Source: Petrosia ficiformis
Taxonomy: Eukaryota; Porifera; Demospongiae; Haplosclerida; Petrosiidae
Assembly (NCBI GenBank): GCA_947044365.1
Contig: OX345649.1
Location: 4,453,905-4,517,904, forward strand
Reading direction: 5' to 3'
Length of the DNA: 64,000 nt
Shown: positions 1 through 11,300 of the stretch, piece after piece
Numbering within the stretch: position 1 is the first letter of the stretch
Layout: each line of letters starts with the position of its first letter
Made by a program: the position numbers and the translations under genes
Notes under the pieces: model-generated
The model's input: only the letters and a program-made list of their open reading frames with translations
Told to the model about the DNA's origin: nothing
Database searches by the model: none

Positions 1-609
1 CTCATTATCAAACTGCAAAAACAAATTTGTTAAATTATAACTAATTTATTGGTTAGTACAGCTAAGGAATAGTGGAAATTGGAATTTAATTGGTGGTAGG
101 TTGTTATGGATATACATGTAATTATAATCCAATCATTGTCATTTAAATTTCCCTATTCTGATATACAGAGAAGCAGAATAAATGTTTTAATTAAATCATT
201 GTAGGTTTCCAAATGATATTAGGCATGATAATTGATTGGTATATACATATCTTTTACGTGTTTAGTACAAAATAGCTATGGTATTAGAGTTATGTATCTT
301 AAACAACCTTGTTATTGTTAAATCCTTGCAACTACACTAATCAATACATTTGTTATTTTAACAATGCAGTGCAATTCATAGTTATTCTTTGAATAATAAA
401 GTGCATTTGTTAAAAAAACAACCAATAATTGAGTTTAGTAAAAACACTACCAGGTAATGTTTGCACATAATCATTTTCACATAATGCATTACAAAAAAAT
501 CTCCGTGCACATTAAAAATTGTATAATTTATTGTTTTATATCATATTATGATATACCTGCCATTATTAAGTCCTAATCATGATTAACAACAAAAGACATG
601 TATACATAC

Positions 610-931
610 CCTTCATTGATTGAGTTGTCATAATTAATAAGAATTCTGAATCTTTCACTGAAATCATTACTAACTTGTCGAGAAGATGACAATCGAACTT
701 TAGTTTTGATCTAATTTAGATTTACCACATTACTTCATCATTAAAACACATACATAAAATATGCATACATGAAGAGTTTAAATGCACTGAAGATTGAGAA
801 TTAGGTTTAAATAATAGCATTACCTGATTTTGGCTTGCATCATGCATACACTTGAACTCTCTGAGTTTTTCAGTGCAAACAGCTGTGAAGTAACAAGTTA
901 GCATCAACAGTAATAGTGGATGGTACTTCAT
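610..931 (-). CDS. Leishmanolysin-like (M8) metalloprotease, fourth paralog, 5' end only
   Basis: Two exons can be read on the minus strand. Exon 1 (931 down to 824, 36 codons) begins MKYHPLLLLMLTCYFTAVC, a signal peptide, and continues to KCMHDASQNQ before a GT donor. Exon 2 (710 down to 610) encodes IKTKVRLSS...RFRILINYDNSI. It aligns with exon 2 of the three complete copies (IKYGVKLEP...[11 protein letters not shown]) and has the same phases: phase 0 at its start and two bases into a codon at its end. The C-x-H-D motif resembles the propeptide Cys of the M8 family, which acts as a cysteine switch in leishmanolysin; this assignment comes from family knowledge. The rest of the gene should lie left of the window. 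I could not place exon 3 within 1-609, so that stretch is probably intron. The gene is in line with the cluster and in the same orientation. Confidence 0.72.
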
Positions 932-1380
932 CTCTTTCTCATATATTGTAATCTGCAATGCCTTAGCTATAAGTATGTACACTGTCTTATACACTTTATT
1001 AAATTAAACTTAGCCCACATCCTGTGTATAGTAAAAGATTAATAGTATAAATAACATAAATACCTGGTTGTCTGTGAATGTTATTGGAAATATATATATA
1101 TGGACTCACCACATCAAAGGGATGATGTCACCATCATACTATAATAATTATAATTATTTATATATATAATTATATGTGTATGTTGTTTTGGTTTATTATA
1201 TATATATTATGTATATAAATTATAATTAATCTAATAAGTACAGAATTAACAATAGATTATTAATAATAGACAATGTTATTAATTTTAGCATAAAAAACAT
1301 CACTGGTTGAAAAAACGGTTTAAAAAAATTGTATAGTTCACAAATTTAACAGTAACAATTAATTAATTAAACACTTAGAG
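932..1380. other. Intergenic, paralog four to protease A
   Basis: AT-rich with many TATATA runs. It holds one recognisable repeat, CTCACCACATCAAAGGGATG plus TGTCACCATCATAC at about 1105-1140. This is half of the small inverted-repeat element seen intact at 24775-24870. No coding potential was seen. Confidence 0.6.
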
Positions 1381-1842
1381 CTAGTGGATAAGTGTGCATA
1401 GCATTAGAGCCAACACCAGGACAACAAAGCTTGGGATCACATGACCTGTACCGTCGGGTGAGGTTGCGTCAAGCAAGTCATCAGATATCTAATGTGATAA
1501 TTTCAAAAAAGAACATATAAAGTTGTTGAAATGCAGATTTTAAATACAAATTAGACTCACCCTCATACGTATATAACAATGTGTAAGTATAATATTATAC
1601 ATGTATTTTAATAATGTATGTATTTATAATTATTATGAGTGTAAACTGATTGGCTTGGGGAAAATCAATATTTTCATTCAATTCATGAGGCGACACCCTC
1701 TGTTTAAACACTTGCTATTTTGTTAGAGAAGCTAACAAAATTGATATACAAGAAGACTAATAAGTATACTTCCATTTGTTTCCTTTCCGAACAAGGTAAC
1801 AGAATAGCAATTCCCTCGTGAATTGTATGAGCTAGAGAATAT

Positions 1843-1896
<54 letters not shown>

Positions 1897-4800
1897 TATT
1901 ACATACCATACAATATTGATTAAATGAGGAAGGACATTGTATGGAACCCTCATATCGACCAAATTGTGAAGGAAAAGACACATCAACCTGAAATGAAAAT
2001 AAACGAACAAGATATATATATATATAGTGAAAGTGAAGATAAGTAGATAATTACCATAACTATTCTCAAACTAACAATTAGGTAATCCCATCTGAAGAAA
2101 CTAGCAACTAGCCAGTAAACATTTACAAATAAATGGTATAGAGCAATACTGACAAACAGGACTAATTAAATTCCATTAATACCTAAAATGGGTAACTAAG
2201 TAGACTTGAAATAAACCTGAAGAAAACACTGTTACATACAATCTACATTTCATCCTGAGTTTGTATGAGGTGAGTTATAGGTTTCTTTTTTTATGAGTTC
2301 CTGGTGAATGTTATAGTCTTGTGGTCAATGTGGTCAATGGCAGGATTTATGTCTGATTCATAAACTGTCGTTACTTTGAAGTATTGCTGTATTGGGATAT
2401 ATTTATATTTATTATTTACCGTGTCTCCTGGTTCTTCACACACATTAGACGTGTCACGTACAAGAATGGTTAATGTGTCATCATCATTATTACATGTGTA
2501 CTAGTGGAGGATGAACAACTATATAAACATTATTGTATTGAGTAATGCAATATTGTTACATCACAGGAAATAGATACTATGAGTTAATTAGCTTTAGATA
2601 CATACATTGGTTGTGGATATCACAGCACATATCCAACGCAATGGTTGTCACTATGTTGTATTTGGCTCATTAATATAATTACAATAAGAAAATTATGCAT
2701 AGTTGATAAACATTAGCAACAATAGAAAGTAATACGTATTTCAAGCTGTCACTATATTTAGCAAACACACTTGATAACATCCAGCACCAAATAGATTTGT
2801 TTGTTCTCCTCCAATAGTCCAACGTGTTGAGTGATCAAAACATCTAGAACCTTCTCCATATTGTTCAGCTGCAAGATCTGGATTGACTACATAGATAAAA
2901 CATTTATGGTTTAATAACAAAACTGGCTATGGCCTACAGAGCCATCCCTATGATTACTTTCAACAGGTTAAGCATACATGTTCTATACATAATTATGGAA
3001 GTTACATCATTCTGGAGAGGGTCAACACAAAGCAATAGAATAGGGACACTTTAATCTCAACGTATCTGGTCTACCTCTCATCTCTACCATACATAGAGGA
3101 ACATATGTTTTGCTTATATTTGACTATTAAAAGAATTCTTGGAAGGGAATTTGTTGTTTCTCTTTATTTGTTAGAAATGTGTGATTTTATCCACATAATT
3201 ACAATATCATTTACTCAACTAACCAGGTGGTTGATTGTTTGGGTTAGAACATTCTGTGTCTCTGTCAGTACCAATAATTGAAAAACTCTGAAACCAAAAA
3301 ATAGTTTTAAGTGGAATTTATGATTTCATGTCACACTGGACATACATGTGTATTAAAATCATTAATACAGTGTGTGACTAATAACATGCTGGTGGTGATA
3401 CAATATTTATGAATTATTAAAGACCAAATATTGGTTTTATATTTATAATACTTACAACATAAAATGGACAAAAGTCAGCGATCTCTAAACTCCCTCCTTG
3501 ATTTGGCTGACTGAAATACTAAATTTTTGAAATAAAATTAATATATGCATATTTGAAATACAATAATAGAAATTGTGCAATATGAAATTATTACTGTATT
3601 CACTCCTGATGAAAGTAAAAAAATTCATGAATGAATGGATGGATGGATGGATGAATGATGGATGATTGAGGAAATAAAGAAAGTGATGGATGGATGGAAT
3701 ACATGGACAAGTAGGAGACAAACAGAGGAATATGAATAAATGATTGATGGATGGGTGGACGAATGCCTGAAGATGAATAGATAGATGAATGGTTGGTAGA
3801 AATATACCCGATAATCCTCTGGAAGGTTACCAGTGAAAGTACTCAAACTACATTGTCCCACAAATAGTTTGTCAACAGTACAGCCCACTTCATTATTATT
3901 AGTCACATCACAAAATGGAGATATAGAATTTCCACTGTGTATATGAGAATTCATGATAAATTATAATTATACTCTTGTTTGAATAGATATAACATATGCA
4001 TGAAGTGTATTTCACTATTACTTACCTGTCTCTTTGTTCATTTATATATGAAAGGCAACTTCTGCTGGCAAATGTACATCCAGCATTCCTACCCCATGCA
4101 AGTTCTTCAGAAGAATCATAATTTACTTGATACCAACTGGAAGGATGAAAAGTAATTAGAATTTCAAATGAAATATTTAGCGATTCCACATGACCAGCTT
4201 CGTTAATTTTATTGCTTCATTCCAAACAATGTATGATAGTGAAATGCTATAAAATAATTGGCTTACATCTCGTATCTGGTAATTTTTAAACTGTATCATA
4301 GCAACTGTATCATAGCAACTATATCATAATTATCGTAGTTAGGAACTAACCCACTGTCTTTCAAAAGTGCTAAAGAGAAGTTTGAAATGACTGCAGTACT
4401 ACCAATTGTACCTGTCATGAACTCATCCTATAAGAATACAATATTGTATATAGTATATATTATGGTACTACATGTTCTTTCATTTAAAGAAGTTGTCACT
4501 ATTCTTGTCATACGTACATATACCACAACAATCAACGAAGATGATCACAAAATATTTACTGATTAAATTGCAGACACAAATGTAAAAGGAATTATAAATA
4601 TGAACTAACCCCTAGTATTCTCTTCTCCCAATGAGACAGCATTGTACCAGATCCACCCTGATTCTCAAGCTCCACACCTTCTAAGTTAGGGCAATTGAAA
4701 TGACGTCTTCCCTCTTCCTATTTAGATTAAATTTCATTGAAGAAAAGATAAGTTTTAAAGTGTTTTAGTGACACTTACAACAACTGCAGGAGTTACTAAC

Positions 4801-7800
4801 AGATAAACCATGTGTGAGACAGTGTCACCAAATATCTCCCAGTCATTATAGACTACCTCACGAATAGTTGTGTCACTCCATGTGAACCTTTCCCTATAAC
4901 AAAGCAAAAGAAAAGTATACCTTTTCTTTAGTTACAATATTATTATCCCATAGTAGAGATGAATCATATGGTTATGATACCAAGTGTATAATGACTAGAG
5001 GAATAGCAAATGGCAATACTTCAAATGTATTCTACTTCATTAATAGTATTGTTTAGTAAACACAATGCAACAAACTAGTGCAGTAAAACCCCTCTATTCC
5101 TGACACCCTTCAGACAAATATAAGTGTCCTGATTACAGGGGTGAATTTATATTATAAAGCACAGTTTGTGACACTTGTAAGTGTCTTCATTTGAGGGTGT
5201 CTCCAACAGAGGGGTTTCACTGTAAACAATGAGTTAGTAAATCAGATAACTAATGCTTACCCTTGTCCAGTGTTTACTTTAGGTGGAAAGCCAAACTCAT
5301 CCCTTTCTGAACGAGGATCCCCATTCTCATCCCTCCAGAATGGGTACAGGCCATCAGAAAATGCCTAAATTTGTGTGCATTGAATACACAAATCCATTGA
5401 ATAGTATTGGTTGACTCACAAGGGCATGAAGAACTTCATGTTTGGCCACAAGAAATATGAAATCGTCATCGTTAGAACCAGTAAAGGCAAGTGGACAAAA
5501 ATTCACATTTCCAGCAATTGGTCTGTTTGATTAATTAGATATGCATGTAATATACATGTAGTTATTATATAACATATTAACATCATGAAATTGAAATATC
5601 TACATGTAATATTATATTATGAAGTGAATGAAAATCGACCATTTGGAGAGGAAACACTTTTTGATCAAACACTAGCATTTAAACACTCACTATTCACCCA
5701 TTTTGTACAGGAAGCCACTGAAATTTGTTATCTAAGAAGCCCAATGATTGATCTTCCTGTGCTGCATATACAGTATCCAATCATTTGCCTTAGTGTATAA
5801 TATCTTTAATATACTCTTTGTCAATATTTATTTATAATTGGTACAAATTATTTGCTATGCCATGCAGTCATAAACGTTTATACTATTCCTTGCAATTGTA
5901 ATTAAAAGTTATTTTAACAATTTTTATGGCCCGTCCCTATGATTGCTTTCCCACGGGTTCGATGTATGTTTATATATATATTTCTAGCCTGTTACTATGT
6001 TGTTGCTATGTGTTATATTTCAACTATAAGGAAGTTATAGACCGGTTTATAACTTCCCAGTTTCGCAGACGCTGTAACCAAGGTAATAGTATAGCGCATG
6101 CGTTCCCGGGGGCTCGGTCAATTAATGGGCGTGGCGCGTAAAAGAACGCGCGTTTGAGCTACAGACCAGCCAGGAAGATTCAGAAAGGATGTAAAACTGC
6201 CAATAACTGTTGTATATAGCAGAGAAACAGTATAGATATTATGCAAGAATCTTTAACAAGTAAGTATGATAAGTTGTTGAGTTTCAGACACGAGGAAGTC
6301 ATCATTTAGAACCTTGAAGGAGTACCACAGTCAGTTCATCAGACATCTGTGTATTTAGACTGCAATTAGGCTTACACTTACGTCTTCAGGCCCCAGGAGT
6401 ACACAGAAAGGTAGAGACACTAGTGCCATCAGCAATGCTTAATACATAGTCATCACAAAGCAAATATAGGGATGTTTTTTTCTCTATATACACTTGTTTT
6501 TTCAGGATAGTCAATTTTAACAAACATGGAACGTTCTCGAAAGTCTGTTTTTCAAGGATACAGGATTCTTCTAAACAACCTTAAAACACTAGCTATGCCC
6601 TTTATATGTATTACTACAATGTAAGTGAACATTGGGATAAGATACAATGAATATGAAGTATACTATTGGGATCATGAATAATTAATGAGTTAAATTTCAC
6701 TTACTTGAGAACCCGGCCAACATGGTTACATCTGTCTGTTGTAAACTCAAGTATGTAGTATAATTAGAGTGCTTTATTATTATAGGAAATGCTCAGTAGG
6801 AAATAATTTTGTAAGTTATAATTTTATGGTTATATTGACATGAAGAAGCAAACACAATGGCAACTACCATTGTGTTTGCTTCTTCATGTCAAATGACTAA
6901 AAGGTTATGATGATTAAGTGTGTACATATCCTGTTTGGCAACTGATCAAGTTTAAAAGGTGGTATTATAATTTTATGATACTATATAACCTGTCAAGTGC
7001 ACTTTCCATTTGACACGAAGAAGCAAATGCAATGGTAGTTGGACTACCACTTCCTTCACTGGCCTCTGTGGGACATGGTCCAGTTGTCTTAGCAGAGACA
7101 TATAGTATAAAGTCTGCATTACTAACACCATTTCCATCTGAACCAACATCCATACAGTTGTTACCATTACCATTACATTCAATACACCTCTGAAGAATGA
7201 TTTCAATAATAATAAGGGATACAAACACATGTAATATGTATCATAATTACCTTTAGATGGTCTGAAGGGACCTGTACCTCTCCACAAATGGTATTAGTTT
7301 CACATGTTTGAGCACACTGTATAGTTGGTGCAGTATTTGAAAGAAAGAATGACCCACCAGTACAATCCCTATGGAATAGATTAATTGCATTGACTATCTT
7401 GGCATTGTTATGTGATCACTTCATGGCAAGCTTACAAATGAATATGCTGTCACTACTATGTCAATCAAAAGGGATGGAGTTCACCTCTCAATTAAACAGT
7501 GATATGATAAACTGATTTGTGAGAAATGACTTTGTAATAGCCGTAAAAGGAAGGTTTGTATCAACATGCACCCACACCCCATTAAATATATTTTACTGAC
7601 CTGTCTAATAGTATTTGTGCTCCTGTTGGCCTAACGGACAATGTAGACTCTAGAAATGTCTTCAGTTTTGGTATTATGGTATTCTGTAGGTTGAAGAGAT
7701 TATAACTATTAAATGTATATTCCACTGATGAGAGTATACGTACCTGTATTCTTGTGCGTACACCCTCAGATATGCTGAAAAAAACAATTACAATAACATT

Positions 7801-8137
7801 AAATTAATGATAACGTTTCAATATTGCAATTACTTACCCACTCTCCACAGAAGTGTCATAGTACACTGATAAACGAAATGATTGGTCTGCTTCTCTTTTT
7901 AGTACATGATGTGCTGGTTCTAGCTTGACTCCATACTTGATCTATAGAAGGAATTAACATAAAAGAATTTAGTACAAATTATATACACTATATATATATA
8001 ATTATATAATTCGATGCCATTGATGTTGTAAGAAACAACTAACTCACCTTTCCAATTTGATTGTGTGACAGTAGCTCGCCATGTACTGTTAGAATCAGCA
8101 ATAGCAACGATATAAACAGAACTTCAAACATATTCAT
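1381..8137 (-). CDS. Leishmanolysin-like (M8) zinc metalloprotease, copy A, about 19 exons
   Basis: A secreted or GPI-anchored zinc endopeptidase. Exon 1 (8137-8048) starts [20 protein letters not shown], a signal peptide. Later exons include the Cys-rich exon near 7000-7192, the zinc exon 5522-5420 ([16 protein letters not shown]), its continuation [15 protein letters not shown] near 5265-5364, the exon near 4617-4718 with the third zinc ligand ([13 protein letters not shown]), then DEFMTG with the Met-turn candidate, and [18 protein letters not shown] near 4026-4140. The last exon encodes [21 protein letters not shown] plus a hydrophobic tail ending at TAG 1381-1383, typical of a GPI signal. 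The usual M8 Gly after the zinc helix (HExxHxxGF) is Ala here. There is no Ser/Thr stalk. An intron carries a perfect 26-bp hairpin (6835-6892). The gene structure is my own splice assembly. The family assignment is strong; exact exon ends are less certain. Confidence 0.88.
1845..1893. repeat. (CA)n(TA)n microsatellite
   Basis: About 10 CA units followed by about 16 TA units, in the intron before the last exon of protease A. A shorter TA/TACATA run lies at the matching place in copy B (8786-8821). Confidence 0.9.
2930..3056. repeat. Dispersed MITE copy (CCATCCCTATGATT termini)
   Basis: Begins GAGCCATCCCTATGATTACT and ends near AATAGGGACACTTTAATC, with an internal GGAAGTTACATCATTCTGG. The same termini and core recur at 5929-6490, about 10088-10350, 13280-13310 (end only) and 33200-33625, so this is an interspersed family. 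Confidence 0.65.
3625..3800. repeat. (GATG)n-rich imperfect satellite
   Basis: GATGGATGGATGAATG-type repeats in an intron of protease A. The same array is in copy B at 10965-11130, while copy C (22240-22300) has only traces. Open frames here on the minus strand are low complexity, not genes. Confidence 0.85.
5081..5222. mobile_element. 142-bp MITE in protease A intron (CAGTAAAACCCCTCT termini)
   Basis: Left end CAGTAAAACCCCTCTATTCC and right end CAACAGAGGGGTTTCACTG are inverted repeats, with further internal complementarity (AAGTGTCC and GTGTC blocks). The same insertion is in copy B (12370-12511). It is missing from the matching intron of copy C near 25510-25540. Confidence 0.75.
5929..6490. 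repeat. Long MITE copy in protease A intron
   Basis: Begins GGCCCGTCCCTATGATTGCT and ends near AAATATAGGGATG. Internally it has a palindromic GGAAGTTATAGACC/GGTTTATAACTTCC and an unusually CpG-rich block (GCGCATGCGTTCCCGGGGGC at about 6095-6115). Related to 33200-33625. Confidence 0.6.
6835..6892. other. Perfect 26-bp intronic hairpin derived from the protease A exon
   Basis: Arms 6835-6860 and 6867-6892 are perfect reverse complements around a 6-nt loop (CAACTA). The right arm plus loop (6861-6894) is the reverse complement of exon positions 7008-7041 of the same gene with 3 differences in 34. Both arms carry the same three differences from the exon. The matching introns of copies B and C lack the hairpin. 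Confidence 0.9.
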
Positions 8138-8158
8138 CTCTGAAATCTAATCTGCAAA

Positions 8159-8204
8159 TAATTATTTATTCATGGGTCCAAGACTATTGACACACCCACT
8201 ATTT
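8159..8204 (-). promoter_or_regulatory. Conserved upstream block of protease A (TTATTCATG, GACACACCCA)
   Basis: Just upstream of the start codons of copies A, B and C the plus strand reads TTATTCATGG...TTGACACACCCACT (A, 8165-8200), CATTCATAGC...TTGACACCCCCA (B, 15209-15240) and TTATTCATGACACACCCATT (C, 27907-27926). The CACCC-type core survives although surrounding DNA has diverged. CACCC boxes are bound by KLF/Sp factors in animals; binding here is inferred. Confidence 0.45.
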
Positions 8205-8315
8205 AACGAATCTGTTTAATAACCATTCTAAAATATCATAAAAGTCATGGATTAGAAGTACATGTAGCAATGGGATTAAAAACTGCATAAACTCAACATT
8301 AAACATTGAAGCTTA

Positions 8316-11300
8316 TTAGATAAGAGTTGATAGTACTGTTACTATTAGTGCCAACACCAGAACAACAAAGCTTGAGATCACATGACCTGCACCACTGGGT
8401 GGGGTCGAGCCTGTGCCTGTGGGAGAAGGTGTGGTTGTAGATGTGGTGGTAGATGTGGTGGGAGCTACGATATCACCACTACCAATGAAGTCATCGGATA
8501 TCTAATATGATAGTAAAATATTATACATGAAGTTACTATTGCACTACCTAAACTCCAAATTTAGCTAGTTTATCAGTTGAGTAATGAGCATTTGAATATA
8601 AGGGTTTGACAAATGACTGATTTTCTATTTATGTCCAACATTGCCATCAAAATCTCATGAATATCATTATGTGGTTCATTTAGGGTAGGGTTAGGGTTCC
8701 CTTGTGGTTAGGGTTCAATCAGTATCAAAGTGATCTTAGTCTTTGATGGCAATCTTGGACATCCCTCAGATTTCACATCCAGTCACATATATATATATAT
8801 ATATAATATACATATACATATAGTTTATTACATACCATACAATATTGATCAAATGAGAAAGGACATTGTATGGAACCCACAAATTGTGGTGAATCAAAAG
8901 ACACATCAACCTGAAATGGAAATAGAGGATTATATTATTCATAACACATGTACATGTAGTCTATTGATGATAGTAGATATTTGTAGTAGATAATTATGTG
9001 TTTACTTTGCTAATATAATAGCAATGCTGTTTATCAACTATTAAATAGTGAATGAGTGTTTACACTGTAGAAACTGATTTGTTATTTTGACCAATTTAAT
9101 TGAGTTTCATTTTAAACTTATAAACATCAAACATAAATAATTGTTATGAAGCTATGGACAGGCTGCAAAGCTAGATGTCATTCACACTGCGTGACCGTAA
9201 GTGTCACTGTCAAAGCAGCTAAGTAACTCTCTATAAGATACCATTCATACTGCTTGCAGCTATAGTAAACTTTTGTCGCATTATAACATAACTCTATACT
9301 ATAGTGGGACACATTATTGATAATGTAATACTTATAGACTATGACATTGTATATAAAAAACCAACCGAATTGAGTGAAACAACAAACAATATTTTACAGT
9401 GTAATTGCAACTGTGCTAACAAATGAATTAGTTAATTTAACAACTTTGTTTTTGTAGTTTAGTATACAACTAATGATTTAATTTATGCAAATGAGGAATA
9501 CTGGTTTTTTTGACCCTCCCAAAAAGAAATGGAGTGAATTAAATTCCAAAATTACCCAAGTGGCAAACTAACAAGTCTATCAACCTACACATAATCTCCT
9601 GATAGTAATATTTAAAATGAAGGTTGTAATAGATATTGCAGACAAGATCATTTATATTTACCGTATCTCCTGGTTCATTACATACACTAGATGTGTCACG
9701 TACAAGAATGGTTAATGTGTCATCATCATTATTACATGTGTACTAGTAGAGGATGAACAACTATATAAACATTATTGTATTGAGTAATGTGTATTTCAGC
9801 AAAATTTTAATCATAGCAATTATGAATACAATATTACTTTCATTTCCAGATAAATGGAAACACAATGAATATTTGATAAGCATTAACAACAACAAAGTAA
9901 TATTTCAAGCTGTGACTATATTTAGCAAACCCACTTGATAACATCCAGCACCAAATGGATTTGTTTGTTTTCCTCCAACAGTCCAGCGTGTTGAGTGATC
10001 GAAACATCTAGAACCTTCTCCATATTGTTCAGCTAAAAGATCTGAATTATCTACATAAATAAAATATTTATGGTAATAAATTAATAACAAAACTGCACAG
10101 GCTATCCCTATGATTGGTGTCAATGAATTATACATGTTCTATATGTAGTTAAGAAAGTTACATCATTCCAGGATGAGGGGGGTTGGTCAATGTGTGAGAA
10201 TACATACTTGAACTTCAAACCAGCAGGCAGCTAATAGAAACTGCAACTAACATCCAAAAGTAAATCCACAAGAACAAATAACTTTCAGATATAAGAATGT
10301 TATCAACAATGATTAATGGTCAACACAAAGTGAATAGGGATGCTTCAATCTCGACATATCTTGTCTACCTCCCATCTCCACAACCGTCAAACAAATAGGA
10401 ATATACCTCTTTTCTTTCTTCCAATAAAATAAACTGATTGGAAATGCTTTGTTTATATTTGCTTACTCAAACAATCTTTGGAAAGTAATTTGTTGTTTGT
10501 CTTGAAATATTATCCACATAATTACAATATCATTTACTCAACTAACCAGGTGGTTGATTGTTTGGGTTAGAACATTCTGTGTCTCTGTCAGTACCAATAA
10601 TTGAAAAAGGCTGAAAGAAAAAATAGTCTTAAGTGAAATTTATGATTTATGATTTCATGTCACACTGGACATACATGTGTATTAAAATCATTAATACAGT
10701 GTGTGACTAATAACATGCTGGTGGTGATACAATATTTATGAATTATTAAAGACCAAATATTGGTTTTATATTTATAATACTTACAACATAAAATGGACAA
10801 AAGTCAGCGATCTCTAAACTCCCTCCCTGATTTGGCTGACTGAAATACTAAATTTTGAAATAAAATTAATACGTATATGCATATTTGAAATAGAATAATA
10901 TAATAGAAGATTGTGCAATATGAAATTATTACTGTATTTACTTCTGATGAAAGTAAAAAAAATCATGGATGAATGGATGGATGGATTAATGAATGGATAA
11001 ATGATGGATGATTGAGGAAATAAAGAAAGTGATGGATGGATACATAGACAAGTAGGAAACAAACAGAGGAATATGAATAAATAATTGACGGATGGGTGGA
11101 TGAATTCCTGAAGATGAATAGATAGATGAATGGTTGGTACAAATATACCCGATAATCCTCTGGTAGGTTACCAGTGAAAGTAATCAAACTACATTTTCCC
11201 ACAAATAGTTTGTCAACAGTACAGCCCAGGTCATTATTAGTCACATTACAAAATGGAGATATAGAATTTCCACTGTGTATATAAATAAGAATTCATGATG

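Noticed and set aside
5585..5800. 71-codon plus-strand frame in protease A intron
   Set aside because: Copy B has related sequence at 12900-13050 but without a conserved frame.
8681..8713. Telomere or chromosome end
   Set aside because: Only a few TTAGGG units inside a MITE, in the middle of a gene.
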